A DNA stretch of 64,000 bases from Brevibacillus gelatini (GTDB taxonomy: Bacteria > Bacillota > Bacilli > Brevibacillales > Brevibacillaceae): positions 124,001 to 188,000 of the forward strand of contig NZ_RHHS01000015.1 of the NCBI RefSeq assembly GCF_003710935.1, read 5' to 3'. The stretch's first letter is position 1; each line of letters begins with the position of its first letter. Below are positions 55,864 to 64,000 of the stretch, piece after piece. The translations under genes were made by a program, and so were the position numbers. Under the pieces are notes generated by a model. The model was not told where the DNA came from and searched no databases. It worked only from the letters and a program-made list of their open reading frames with translations.

Positions 55864-57069
55864 TCAAGCTAAAATGCCGGCTTGCTCCAAGAAAATGTGG
55901 TCAGGGTGCGGATGGCTGAGAAAATCATGGTGGGAAATCGCCCACCCGTACGCCCCTGCATACTGGAAGCAGATAATGTCGCCTACCCGCAGCGACGGTA
56001 CAAACACATCGCTTGCCAGTACGTCTTTTGGCGTGCAAAGCTGGCCAACGATGGTAATCGGGCCGTTTTCATGCCGGATGCGCTCGTACGGATACGCCCA
56101 TTTTTCTGTCGGAATGACCGTAAACGGATGGCTGTGCTGCCACGAGGACGGAAGACGGAACTGGTGCGTCCCGCCGCGAATGATCGCGTACGTTTTGCCG
56201 TGGTTTTCCTTGATGTCCAGCACTTCTGCCGCATAGTAGCCGGAAGCGGCGGTCAAGTAACGGCCGCATTCGAACAAGACGTGGCGGACGGGAAGCGAAG
56301 CGCTGTCGAGCAGAGCAGACAAACCCTGCACAAAGGCCGGCCAGTCAAACTGCTGCTCCAAATCGGCGTAGTTGACCCCGATCCCGCCTCCTGCGTTCAG
56401 GTACGTTATATCCAGCTCAAACATGGCCCGCCACTTGGCGACGATCTGCAAATAGTACGCGACAAGCTCAACGTGCTTGGCCGCATCCAGATTGTTGGAC
56501 AACGAGTGAAAATGAAAGCCTTTCAACTCTACGCCATCCAAGGCAAGTGCCAGACGAATTGCCTCCGGTACAAGCGACTCGTCGATCCCGAACTGCGTCG
56601 GGCGACCCGCCATGGCAAGTGTCGCGGAAGGAAACGGACCGCGCAGGTTTACCCGCAGCAAAATCGGGACGACCACGCCGTTTTTTCGCGCCAAAAAATC
56701 TACGCGTAAAAGTTCACTGAGGCTCTCGACGTGAATCAGGCTGACACGCTGCCGAATGGCGCCCTCTATCTCCTCGTTGGTCTTCCCCGGACCGCCAAAC
56801 AAGATCGGAACGTCCGCAGAAATCGCCCGAACTTTGTCCACTTCCCCGAGCGATGCGACTTCAAAGCCGTGCACGTGCGGCAAGAGCGCACGCAAAATGT
56901 GCGGTTCGGAATTCGCCTTGATCGCGTAAAAAAGCCGGCACGCTGTCGGCAACGATGCTGCCTTTGACACGACATGGCTTCTCAGGTGATCCAAATCGTA
57001 GAGATAGGCGCAAAAAGGCTTGTCGCTGCTTGTGTGTGTCCGTTTTATATAATCAATGACTTGACTCAT
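55864..57069 (-). CDS. sbnH: PLP-dependent decarboxylase SbnH-like
   Basis: 401 residues of the alanine-racemase-fold (fold III) decarboxylase family. The PLP lysine is Lys51 in FYAIKANSEP; further PLP contacts are FHFHSLSNN and YLNAGGGIGVNY; the dimer-side Cys/Asp region VGQLCTPKDVLA supplies the second half of the active site. In staphyloferrin B synthesis SbnH removes CO2 from citryl-diaminopropionate to give citryl-diaminoethane. Its start lies 17 bases inside the end of the sbnG-like gene, so the two are translated in a coupled manner. A diaminopimelate or lysine decarboxylase is the alternative by sequence alone, but the context settles it. Confidence 0.87.
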   Translation of the reverse strand: MSQVIDYIKRTHTSSDKPFCAYLYDLDHLRSHVVSKAASLPTACRLFYAIKANSEPHILRALLPHVHGFEVASLGEVDKVRAISADVPILFGGPGKTNEEIEGAIRQRVSLIHVESLSELLRVDFLARKNGVVVPILLRVNLRGPFPSATLAMAGRPTQFGIDESLVPEAIRLALALDGVELKGFHFHSLSNNLDAAKHVELVAYYLQIVAKWRAMFELDITYLNAGGGIGVNYADLEQQFDWPAFVQGLSALLDSASLPVRHVLFECGRYLTAASGYYAAEVLDIKENHGKTYAIIRGGTHQFRLPSSWQHSHPFTVIPTEKWAYPYERIRHENGPITIVGQLCTPKDVLASDVFVPSLRVGDIICFQYAGAYGWAISHHDFLSHPHPDHIFLEQAGILA

Positions 57070-57865
57070 AGCCTCTCTCCCTTTTCCTCAGTTCCTGCTC
57101 TTTGTCGCGCAGCGTCCCGAGCTGCTGGCGCATCGCCCGAAACGCAATGCCCCGCTCATCGCCCAGCACGAAGGCGCGCACTCCTTTTTCGTACCACCCA
57201 TCCATGTCTTCTGCGACGCGCGGAATCGCGCAGTACGGCACACCACGGCTGTGAGCGGCAGCCTGCACGGACGCAAGCGCGGTTTTCACAAGCTCGCCGC
57301 GCGTGTCCCACGGCCTGCCGAGCGACTGGGACAAATCTGCCGCTCCTTCCAGCACCATGTCAATTCCCGGCACATCCAAAATCTCTGCAATGCGCTCGAC
57401 CCCTGCCTTGCTTTCGATCATCGGGACGACCATGATTTGCTCATTGGCCCTCTCCATGTAAGCGACCAGGTCGTTTTTGCCAAAAGCGCCAGGCCGTCCG
57501 CTGTTCAGGCTACGCGTGCCAAGCGGATAGTAGCGGCTGCTGCGGACGATCTGTTCGACCTGCTCTCTGCTCTCAACGTGCGGCACGACCACTCCCTGCG
57601 CACCGCTGTCCAGCGCCCGCAGGATGGTGCCGGGCTGTGCATCCGCCACGCGCACCAATGGGGTAATCTCTGCAGCTTCCGCGGCCCGGATCATGTTTTC
57701 CAACGTTTCCGGATTGACGAGTACATGCTCTGTGTCGATGATGACGAAATCGTATTCCGCGCAGCCGATCATCTCGACGACGACAGGAGCTGGTATCGAG
57801 CAAAACAGTCCGTACACCGTTTTGCCTTCGCGTAGCTTACGCTTGAGTGTATTTTCCTTGAGCAA
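57053..57865 (-). CDS. sbnG: HpcH/HpaI-family citrate synthase SbnG-like
   Basis: 270 residues, class II (metal-dependent) aldolase-type TIM barrel. DFVIIDTEHVLVNPETLENM carries the catalytic Asp/Glu/His cluster (residues 44-47), RVADAQPGTILRALDSGAQG and VVPHVESREQVEQIV follow, and VVPMIESKAGVERI holds the metal-binding Glu. In S. aureus SbnG makes citrate from oxaloacetate and acetyl-CoA for the siderophore alone, independent of the TCA cycle. The start is TTG at 57865, with AAGGAGAAGAGAGG upstream; 23 bases separate it from the sbnF-like stop. Confidence 0.86.
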   Translation of the reverse strand: MLKENTLKRKLREGKTVYGLFCSIPAPVVVEMIGCAEYDFVIIDTEHVLVNPETLENMIRAAEAAEITPLVRVADAQPGTILRALDSGAQGVVVPHVESREQVEQIVRSSRYYPLGTRSLNSGRPGAFGKNDLVAYMERANEQIMVVPMIESKAGVERIAEILDVPGIDMVLEGAADLSQSLGRPWDTRGELVKTALASVQAAAHSRGVPYCAIPRVAEDMDGWYEKGVRAFVLGDERGIAFRAMRQQLGTLRDKEQELRKRERGYESSH

Positions 57866-57888
57866 TTCCTCTCTTCTCCTTTTCGTTT

Positions 57889-59733
57889 TTAACGAGGCGA
57901 CCTGCTGGCAGCCAAAGGATTCGGCACTTTGTGCACGCGCAGCTCCGTGTCCGCAAAGAGCCTGCGTTTCGCAAGCTGCTCAACCTCAATCGCAGGCGCG
58001 AACAAGTCGAAAAGCGAGAAGCGCTCTTTCAGATGCAGATGCCGCTGTTGGTACGACTCCAGCACCTGGCGCACAAGCTCCCAGAAGCGTTTTTCGGAAA
58101 AGCCGAAAGCGTCTGCCATGAGCAATGCCAGTTCGCCTATATTAATGAAGAAAAAGGCATCGTGCATAAAGTCGCGCACCAAAGCGAGATCATCGGTTTC
58201 AATAAACGAGTTGCGGTTTACGCGAGCGTGATAGGCTGGCGTTTCGAACAGTGCCGGGCAGCGTTCCGGCGCCGAAAGATATGTTTTGGAAAAGCGGATG
58301 CCGTCATGAAAATCTTTCAGCGCGACGCGCACAGGCATGCCCTCCCGATGGAGCAGCACCATGTTTTGCGCATGCGATTCCAGGGCGATACCGTGTGCAT
58401 AGAGCATGTGTACGATTGGCAGTACGCTTGCTTCAAACAGGCGAGTCAGCCATCTCTCAGCCCCGTAACTCTCGATCCACGGTGCGATCAGCGGACGACC
58501 GTTGCCATCGAGGGCGCAAAGACCGTTGAAGGGCAGCGCCTGCTCGCCGTGTTCCAGGTAAGGATGCAAGCTCTCCCGCCAGATGCAGCCGAGCACCCCG
58601 TACGTTTTGGCCTGCACGAGCGCGGAATGCGGCGGAGCGTCATACGAAATCCCCATGATCTCACGCAGCAGCACCACGCGGGCTTCCTCTCGCAAAAAGT
58701 CATCTGACTGGACGATCTCATGCAGCCAGTCCGAGATGACCGGGGCATTCGCGACGGTGTGCGGAGCGAGAATCCGCCCTGTCGACGTGTTGACAAGACT
58801 CATCGCGAGCTTCACATACGCTTTGTGCGGGGCACTGGCATTTGCCAGCGTGCGGATCGACTGCTGCGGCCGATATGTGTCCTGCCCTATGCCAAGCAAA
58901 ATCACGCGCTTTTGGCGCAAAGCCTCCAGAAAAGCCGTCGGCATGATGTTCTCCCACTGCCACGGATGCACCGGGACAAACAAAAAGTCATGGGGATCAA
59001 GCCCTCGGTCTCGAATGACCTGGGAAAATGCGGTCATCTGCTGTTCGCCAAGCTCATCCCGAAGCAGGCGCTCATACACAAGATGCCCGGAGATGGCGAA
59101 GCGAGCGTGCTTTTTCTCAACCGCGAGCCAGAGCAGGCCAAGCTCCTGTCTGAACTCGGGACCATACTGGTAGTTGTCGGCGTAGTCAAACCCGATGCGC
59201 GATTTATAGCTCGGATGGTACGGATGTCCGTCCATAATTTCGCCTTCCAGTGCGTCGTAATCGCGCAAAGAGAATCCGCCGCCCTGCAACTGGCGCTCGT
59301 ACTGGGAAAGCGTGTCCTTGAGCTGTGTATGCTCCAGTTCATTGATAAACGCGGTCAATCGCTCTTCGTCAGCTCCCGTCTGATGCCGCACTTCCAGCAA
59401 AAACTGGGCGAGCGACTGCGCCTCAGCGCTCCCCTCGTCGCTTAAGCGCAGGATCGGGGCATCAAACAGACGGATGCGCCCGAAGGTGAAGCGGCGCTGC
59501 CCGCGGCAAATATAGCTGACAGCCTTGCCCTCCTCTGTCTGGCCCGCAATGCAAAATACCGTTTCGTTCCCTTCCTCATTCGTTTTGGCAGGAATCACAC
59601 CTTCGAATAGCAACGCTTCGAGCAGCTGGCGAAAAATTCTTCGCCGCACCTGGACGTACTGTTCGGACTGAATCGCTGCTTCGACGGTGGCAGCCTGCTT
59701 GGCAAAATCGGTTGGTGCCATGATCTGCTTCAT
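57889..59733 (-). CDS. sbnF: IucA/IucC-family siderophore synthetase SbnF-like
   Basis: 614 residues, NRPS-independent siderophore (NIS) synthetase that activates a carboxylate with ATP and condenses it with an amine. Key sites: ATP-binding HPYHPSYKSRIGF (170-182), VHPWQWEN (HPWQ 256-259), SIRTLANA and the C-terminal ferric-reductase-like FhuF-type helical part. By position it matches SbnF, which joins the second diaminopropionate to citryl-diaminoethane in S. aureus. ATG at 59733 follows GGAGG five bases upstream and overlaps the sbnE-like stop as ATGA. Confidence 0.88.
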   Translation of the reverse strand: MKQIMAPTDFAKQAATVEAAIQSEQYVQVRRRIFRQLLEALLFEGVIPAKTNEEGNETVFCIAGQTEEGKAVSYICRGQRRFTFGRIRLFDAPILRLSDEGSAEAQSLAQFLLEVRHQTGADEERLTAFINELEHTQLKDTLSQYERQLQGGGFSLRDYDALEGEIMDGHPYHPSYKSRIGFDYADNYQYGPEFRQELGLLWLAVEKKHARFAISGHLVYERLLRDELGEQQMTAFSQVIRDRGLDPHDFLFVPVHPWQWENIMPTAFLEALRQKRVILLGIGQDTYRPQQSIRTLANASAPHKAYVKLAMSLVNTSTGRILAPHTVANAPVISDWLHEIVQSDDFLREEARVVLLREIMGISYDAPPHSALVQAKTYGVLGCIWRESLHPYLEHGEQALPFNGLCALDGNGRPLIAPWIESYGAERWLTRLFEASVLPIVHMLYAHGIALESHAQNMVLLHREGMPVRVALKDFHDGIRFSKTYLSAPERCPALFETPAYHARVNRNSFIETDDLALVRDFMHDAFFFINIGELALLMADAFGFSEKRFWELVRQVLESYQQRHLHLKERFSLFDLFAPAIEVEQLAKRRLFADTELRVHKVPNPLAASRSPR

Positions 59734-61571
59734 TGTTTCCTCCTCGATTGCGCCAGCGGATTGGGGACAGGGACATAGAGAGGTCTTTCCCCGCGACGCT
59801 GGAAGCTGCTGATAAAGTTCGCTTTGGCGGGCAACGTTTCCGACTCCAGCAAATCTTCGAGCATAGCTTGTGCTTCCTGGAAAAAGTCTGCCGAGCGGAT
59901 TACGTCTCCCACGATGTGCCACAGCTTTTCTTCCGGAACCGCGCTGTAGTAGGCCAGCGTGCTGACGAGATGCCCGACATGATTGACGATGACGTAGTAT
60001 TGGAATCGGCTCCACGCTTCTTCCTCCGCGTAAAGCACCGGGCTGTCTTCCCTCAGGCATTGGCCAAACATGTCTTGCTCGCGGGCGTGCTTGCGGCTGA
60101 TGCTGACCCCTTCCAGATCACGCACGTAAAAGTGGACGGGCCAGCCATCGCGAAACGCGACCATCGAGTTTTGCACATGCGCCTCCATGCTGACCCCGTG
60201 CCGGACAAACAGGCGCAGCAACGGCACGAAGGAAATCTCAAGATATTGCCGCAGCCACTGTTCCAGCGACGCAGCAAGGGAAAGATGCGGCTGCTTTTCC
60301 GCCGACTTGCGCACAGCGTCCATGATCGGCGGGCACGACGAATGAGGCGGTTCCTCCAGCGCGGAGGCGACGACGATCGGCACCTCCTGATCCAGCGGAA
60401 GCACGACCGGATTTTCCCGGAAAATCGCCCCGAAGCTCTCGGTCAGCTTCTCGCGTTCTTCCGGCGCAGCCGCTTGTGGGGCAATCGTGCGGTAGCCTGA
60501 TTCCTGCAGAATCGTAAAGGTTGCGTCCTGCACGTGCGGTGCCAATTTTTTGATGACGCGGCTGGCATCCATCGTTCGTTCCAGCTGATCGAGCGGATTG
60601 ACCCGAATAAAGTTCGTAATTCTGACATTCAGCGGCAACTTGAAAAAATAAGGGTGATGGGGGTCCCACACGGTTCGGACGGACGAAGTCGGGTACACCT
60701 TGCTGCCGAGCGGTCCCAGATCAATCAGCAAGCCACTTTTCAGGAGACGCTGCACAATCGGCCAACTTTTCACATGCTCGGCCTGCCACGGATGGCACGG
60801 CAGCAGACGGTATGACTGCTGCGCTGCGGTCAGTTTACTTTTTGCCGCTTCGCACACCGTCTGAGGAATCCATTCCTCGCCACGCGGCTCGTCAGTCAAG
60901 CTCACTTCCCTGACAATCTCGGGAGCGCACGCGAAATAGTGCAGGACAAAAGAAGCCCCAAGCTCCGGCGCGTATTTCGTCATGTCCTGAGCTGTAAAGC
61001 CTTGCGAGCTTTTCGGCGTCGGATGGAACGGATGGCCGTACACCATCGCCTGTTCAGCCGCATAGAACCGTTCCATTCCTTGCAATTCCATCAGGACGCG
61101 CTTTTCCTGCAAGCTATAGTCCACATACGTGTTCGTCTTGTGGACGGAATTTTCGACCTGGGTGAGCAAGGTGTTGACCAGTTCTGTCTTGGGCAGGGAG
61201 GGCGGCGCCGTTTCTGCCAGCTCCTGCAAAAGCGCCGCTGCCAGCTTGCTCGCCGCAAGTACGGGCGAGATTTTCTCCCCTCCGTCCTGCAGCAGCCACA
61301 GCGAATGACCGTACCGATGATGGCCAAAAGCGGAAAAATAGGTGAGCGAGCCGACGATCTCCACCGCTGTCGCGGGCAGCTTCACCCGCATCGGCACACC
61401 TTCCGCCTGCAACTGCGAGACGATGTCCGGCGGCAAGTCGGCGAGCGCTCCTTCCTCTGCTCGCACGGTCGGGTCAAACACCCCTGTCTCCCGCAAAAAA
61501 GCGTTGAATAGACGCTCGATTGCCGCTGTCTCGGCCTGATTGCGTCTGTTTGTCACGGTGTCTAGTGTCAC
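59730..61571 (-). CDS. sbnE: IucA/IucC-family siderophore synthetase SbnE-like
   Basis: 613 residues, NIS synthetase. ATP site HPFHPTPKSSQGF (180-192) and HPWQAEHVKSWP (from 260); SSVRTVWDPHHPYFFKLPLN is the conserved strand after it; VSMEAHVQNSMVAF carries the usual HxQN motif. In S. aureus SbnE performs the first step, citrate plus L-2,3-diaminopropionate. GTG at 61571 overlaps the sbnD-like stop as GTGA and has GAGGTG eight bases upstream. All three synthetase genes in this set are of full family length so far as visible. Confidence 0.88.
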   Translation of the reverse strand: MTLDTVTNRRNQAETAAIERLFNAFLRETGVFDPTVRAEEGALADLPPDIVSQLQAEGVPMRVKLPATAVEIVGSLTYFSAFGHHRYGHSLWLLQDGGEKISPVLAASKLAAALLQELAETAPPSLPKTELVNTLLTQVENSVHKTNTYVDYSLQEKRVLMELQGMERFYAAEQAMVYGHPFHPTPKSSQGFTAQDMTKYAPELGASFVLHYFACAPEIVREVSLTDEPRGEEWIPQTVCEAAKSKLTAAQQSYRLLPCHPWQAEHVKSWPIVQRLLKSGLLIDLGPLGSKVYPTSSVRTVWDPHHPYFFKLPLNVRITNFIRVNPLDQLERTMDASRVIKKLAPHVQDATFTILQESGYRTIAPQAAAPEEREKLTESFGAIFRENPVVLPLDQEVPIVVASALEEPPHSSCPPIMDAVRKSAEKQPHLSLAASLEQWLRQYLEISFVPLLRLFVRHGVSMEAHVQNSMVAFRDGWPVHFYVRDLEGVSISRKHAREQDMFGQCLREDSPVLYAEEEAWSRFQYYVIVNHVGHLVSTLAYYSAVPEEKLWHIVGDVIRSADFFQEAQAMLEDLLESETLPAKANFISSFQRRGERPLYVPVPNPLAQSRRKQ

Positions 61572-62812
61572 TCATTCTTCACCTCTTTGGCATGATAAGG
61601 TAGAGTGGCGTGGGCCAGTTGCTTTCGGGAAGCGGTGAGCGCAAGCCAGCCGGCACCACTCAAAAACGAAATCCCCATCGCAAAAAACGCCCACTCCAGT
61701 GGAAGCAGAGCTCCGAATCCCGCTCCCAGCAACGAACCGATAATTTGGCCAACGGTCAGCGTAGAGTTGGCCAGACCGATATAGACGCCGCGGTGGTTGT
61801 CGGCTGTTTCCAGTGTGACCACGAGAAAAATCGACTGGATGAGCGCCGCGAAGCAAAAGCCTTGCAGCGCTCGAAGCGGCAACAGCCAGAGGGCGTCAGT
61901 CGGCCACGTTTGCAGCACGATACCGAGTCCGCAACCGAGCATGGCCAGGCACACATTTTTCTCGACGCGCCTTTTGTCGTTGAGTCGCCCCCACCAAGGC
62001 GCTGCAAGAAACGTCGCCCCCCAGGTCACGGCCTGCAGCACTCCGACCCAGGAAGCGGCGTATGCGCTCCCGACAAGTCCTTCCACGTGGGGCGCAAAAA
62101 TTGCGACCAGGCCGTACACGCCAAACTGGGCGAGCATTCCGGCTACGAGCATGTTCCGCAGCCGGGGATGACGCAGCATTTCCCGGGAGGCATGGGCAAT
62201 CGGCAGCTTTTCGTGACCTTTTTGGCTCTTGCGGCGAGCCGGCTCTTGCAGAACCAATGCAGCCGCTACGCTGCACAGCGCGGTAAACAGAGCGCTCCAC
62301 AAAATGATCGTCGCAAGCCCGAACCAGTCGGAGAGCAGCCCGCCGATCAGTGGCCCGGCAAGCGAGCCTGCGGCAGTCGCGCTTTGCAGATTGCCGAGGG
62401 CACGGCCTTTCGTCCCTTCGCTTGCCTGGGCCCCTGCAAAAGCGGCCGCCGCATCGACGACACCGCCAAAAGCGCCTTGCAGCAGCCGCGCCAGCACAAA
62501 TGCGAGCGGCGAACTGGAGAGTCCCATCCAAAGTAAACTGATGGATATACCAGCCAAAGCGCGCACAACCATCCACTTTTTCCCTACGTGATCGCCGTAT
62601 CTTCCCCAGAGCGGCGAAAACAGGCACATCGTCACGGCCGGAGCTGCCAGCGCCACTCCCGTCCAGATCCGGTTTTCTTCCGGAAGCGTTGCCCCAAGCT
62701 CCGCCATGTAAAAAGGCAGCAGCGGTACGATCACTGTCAGACTGCACGTGGAGAAAAACTGTCCCGCCCACAAAATGCGGAAGCTTTTGGCAAAGGAAGT
62801 CGTGTTGCTCAT
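61568..62812 (-). CDS. sbnD: MFS exporter SbnD-like
   Basis: 414 residues, twelve-span major facilitator. WAGQFFSTCSLTVIVPLLPF is the first span; the loop 2-3 motif GRYGDHVGKKWMVV matches the GxxxDxxGRR/K signature of drug-proton antiporters; the second half repeats it as WWGRLNDKRRVEK. In the sbn locus SbnD exports staphyloferrin B through the cytoplasmic membrane. ATG at 62812 overlaps the upstream synthetase stop as ATGA; the longer upstream frame lies inside that gene and is not used. Confidence 0.87.
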   Translation of the reverse strand: MSNTTSFAKSFRILWAGQFFSTCSLTVIVPLLPFYMAELGATLPEENRIWTGVALAAPAVTMCLFSPLWGRYGDHVGKKWMVVRALAGISISLLWMGLSSSPLAFVLARLLQGAFGGVVDAAAAFAGAQASEGTKGRALGNLQSATAAGSLAGPLIGGLLSDWFGLATIILWSALFTALCSVAAALVLQEPARRKSQKGHEKLPIAHASREMLRHPRLRNMLVAGMLAQFGVYGLVAIFAPHVEGLVGSAYAASWVGVLQAVTWGATFLAAPWWGRLNDKRRVEKNVCLAMLGCGLGIVLQTWPTDALWLLPLRALQGFCFAALIQSIFLVVTLETADNHRGVYIGLANSTLTVGQIIGSLLGAGFGALLPLEWAFFAMGISFLSGAGWLALTASRKQLAHATLPYHAKEVKNE

Positions 62813-64000
62813 TTTTCTGTTTCGAGCAGCCGGAGCGGATTGCCTGTGCTCCCTGTGCCAGCAGGCATGCTCCCGCCGCCGGAATCGGTGCGCTTCAACA
62901 GCGGCGTCAGGAGCAGGCGGATCGGCCACGTATCGGACTTAAGCAGCTGTCTTTTCCATACGCTTTTTACCGTCTCTGGCAAGTCCGCTTCCTCCAGCGA
63001 TTCGCGCACGACGGACGCGATCATGCGCCAGAACGCGGCTTCCTCAAGCGCATAGGCGGTCATCAGGGCATCGGCAATCGCATAGAGGTTGACCTGTACG
63101 CCCAATGTTTGAAAATAGGAGAGCAGTTGCTCCGGCGTCTCGTTGATAAGGCTGTTCGGCGTCCCGGGTTTGATGCGATACGCAGGCTCCAGCAAGCCTT
63201 CTGCCGCAAGCCACGGCAGATGCAGCCGGATCGTGTCATGGTCGCGCAGCAAAAGACCCGTTATCCGGTGATCGCGCACGATCAGCATCACATTTTGCCC
63301 GTGAATTTCCGGCATGATCCCGTAGCGGAACAGGCGAAGCGACGTGCCGATCAGCTCGCGGCAAACTTCACGGAACAGTTGCAAAGCTTCCGCCGCTCCT
63401 GCCTCTTTTCCAAAGCGTGCCCACAGCCATGTGGCAAACAGCGGGTTTTTCCCTTGCAGATCGACGACAGCCAGGGCAGACATCGGAATCAACTGCACAG
63501 CCTCGTCATGCAGCAAATCAGCCGGGTATTCCCGAATCAGGCACGCCAGATGACCAGGCTTATCCGCAAACGGATCCCCCGCCGGATCATGATAGCCCCA
63601 CCAGTTCGTTTCGTCGCACAGGTGCAGCCGCTTTTTCAGCCACTCGTCTTTTTCCATGACGCTTGCAAGCAATCGCTGTCCTTCGGCCCCATTGTGCAAA
63701 TAGCGTGGCGGCAACAGGCGCAGTGCCCCGAGAGAATAAATGCCGATTGGCACCTTGACGTGGTAGCGTTGGCGGTCTGAGGGAGCCAGCGCCCGCACGG
63801 AAGAAGTCGGACGAAACTCACCCAATCCCCGGACGACAGGCACGCATATCTGCTGCGCCAGTTCCTCGCGGTAATAAGCTGGCAGGACGCGATCTGTCTG
63901 CCAGGGGTGGACAGGCATCAGCAAATAGCGCTGGTCGTCAATCCCGGCTTTGTGCGCCGCTTGTTGCAAACTCGCTTTTTCTGCATCGTCCAAAATAAAG
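62809..64000 (-). CDS. sbnC: IucA/IucC-family siderophore synthetase SbnC-like, 5' end beyond the window
   Basis: 397 C-terminal codons of an NIS synthetase; the frame is open to base 64000, so the N-terminal part, with the HPxHPxxK site, is outside. Visible: LMPVHPWQTDRVLPAYYREE, GEFRPTSSVRAL, the HxQN motif in MPEIHGQNVMLIVRDHRITG, LLRDHDTIRLH and the helical C-terminal domain. By order it corresponds to SbnC, which adds 2-oxoglutarate at the end of staphyloferrin B synthesis. The stop codon overlaps the next gene by 4 bases. sbnA and sbnB homologues would be expected upstream, beyond the window. Confidence 0.87.
   Translation of the reverse strand, partial: FILDDAEKASLQQAAHKAGIDDQRYLLMPVHPWQTDRVLPAYYREELAQQICVPVVRGLGEFRPTSSVRALAPSDRQRYHVKVPIGIYSLGALRLLPPRYLHNGAEGQRLLASVMEKDEWLKKRLHLCDETNWWGYHDPAGDPFADKPGHLACLIREYPADLLHDEAVQLIPMSALAVVDLQGKNPLFATWLWARFGKEAGAAEALQLFREVCRELIGTSLRLFRYGIMPEIHGQNVMLIVRDHRITGLLLRDHDTIRLHLPWLAAEGLLEPAYRIKPGTPNSLINETPEQLLSYFQTLGVQVNLYAIADALMTAYALEEAAFWRMIASVVRESLEEADLPETVKSVWKRQLLKSDTWPIRLLLTPLLKRTDSGGGSMPAGTGSTGNPLRLLETEK

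Overview
The window reads as a chromosomal segment of a Brevibacillus species, most likely the B. brevis / B. parabrevis group. The main reason is an almost complete tyrocidine assembly line: the 3' part of tycB, a full-length 6486-residue tycC and tycD, tycE and tycF in the expected order. An alpha/beta-type small acid-soluble spore protein and Bacillales-type housekeeping genes agree with a spore-forming Firmicute.

Positions 1-33124 (+ strand) are the tyrocidine operon. Reading the adenylation-domain pocket residues gives Pro, Phe/Trp, Phe (followed by an epimerization domain) in TycB, then Asn, Gln, Tyr, Val, Orn, Leu and a terminal thioesterase in TycC. This is the tyrocidine order after the D-Phe loaded by TycA, which lies upstream of the window. 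TycD and TycE are ABC half-transporters and TycF is an editing type II thioesterase. Strong hairpins without U-tracts sit in the tycB-tycC and tycC-tycD gaps. A secreted alpha/beta hydrolase (33174-34763) and a short, UvrB-independent-looking UvrA paralogue (34912-37167) follow on the same strand.

Positions 37.2-38.8 kb form an AT-rich, decayed island. It holds a fused remnant (start of a PadR regulator joined to the end of an ABC transporter), a small membrane-protein gene broken by two stops, a perfect 16-bp inverted repeat and short tandem repeats. It ends in an intact-looking 38-residue peptide gene with its own promoter and terminator. A frameshifted DUF4241 gene follows.

Positions 39.9-46.2 kb (- strand) carry housekeeping and envelope genes: deoD, two overlapping paralogous glycosyltransferase-like genes, a D,D-carboxypeptidase, a small alarmone synthetase, an M23 peptidase, a small basic protein and a spore SASP. 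A 58-nt tRNA-like fold lacking an anticodon arm lies just upstream of the SASP gene. Next come a 5'-3' exonuclease (+), a RavA-ViaA-like AAA+/VWA pair (-) with a short leader ORF overlapping ravA, a multi-span permease (+), a YkvI-like transporter (+) and SelO (-).

Positions 55.0-64.0 kb (- strand) are a tightly overlapping seven-gene set in the order C-D-E-F-G-H-I of the Staphylococcus aureus sbn locus. It comprises three IucA/IucC-type synthetases, an MFS exporter, an HpcH/HpaI-type citrate synthase, a PLP decarboxylase and a ParB/SbnI-like protein. The cell is therefore predicted to make a staphyloferrin B-type carboxylate siderophore; the genes for diaminopropionate supply (sbnA/B) would lie beyond position 64000. 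The window thus pairs a peptide-antibiotic operon with an NRPS-independent siderophore operon, separated by core genes and one decayed island.
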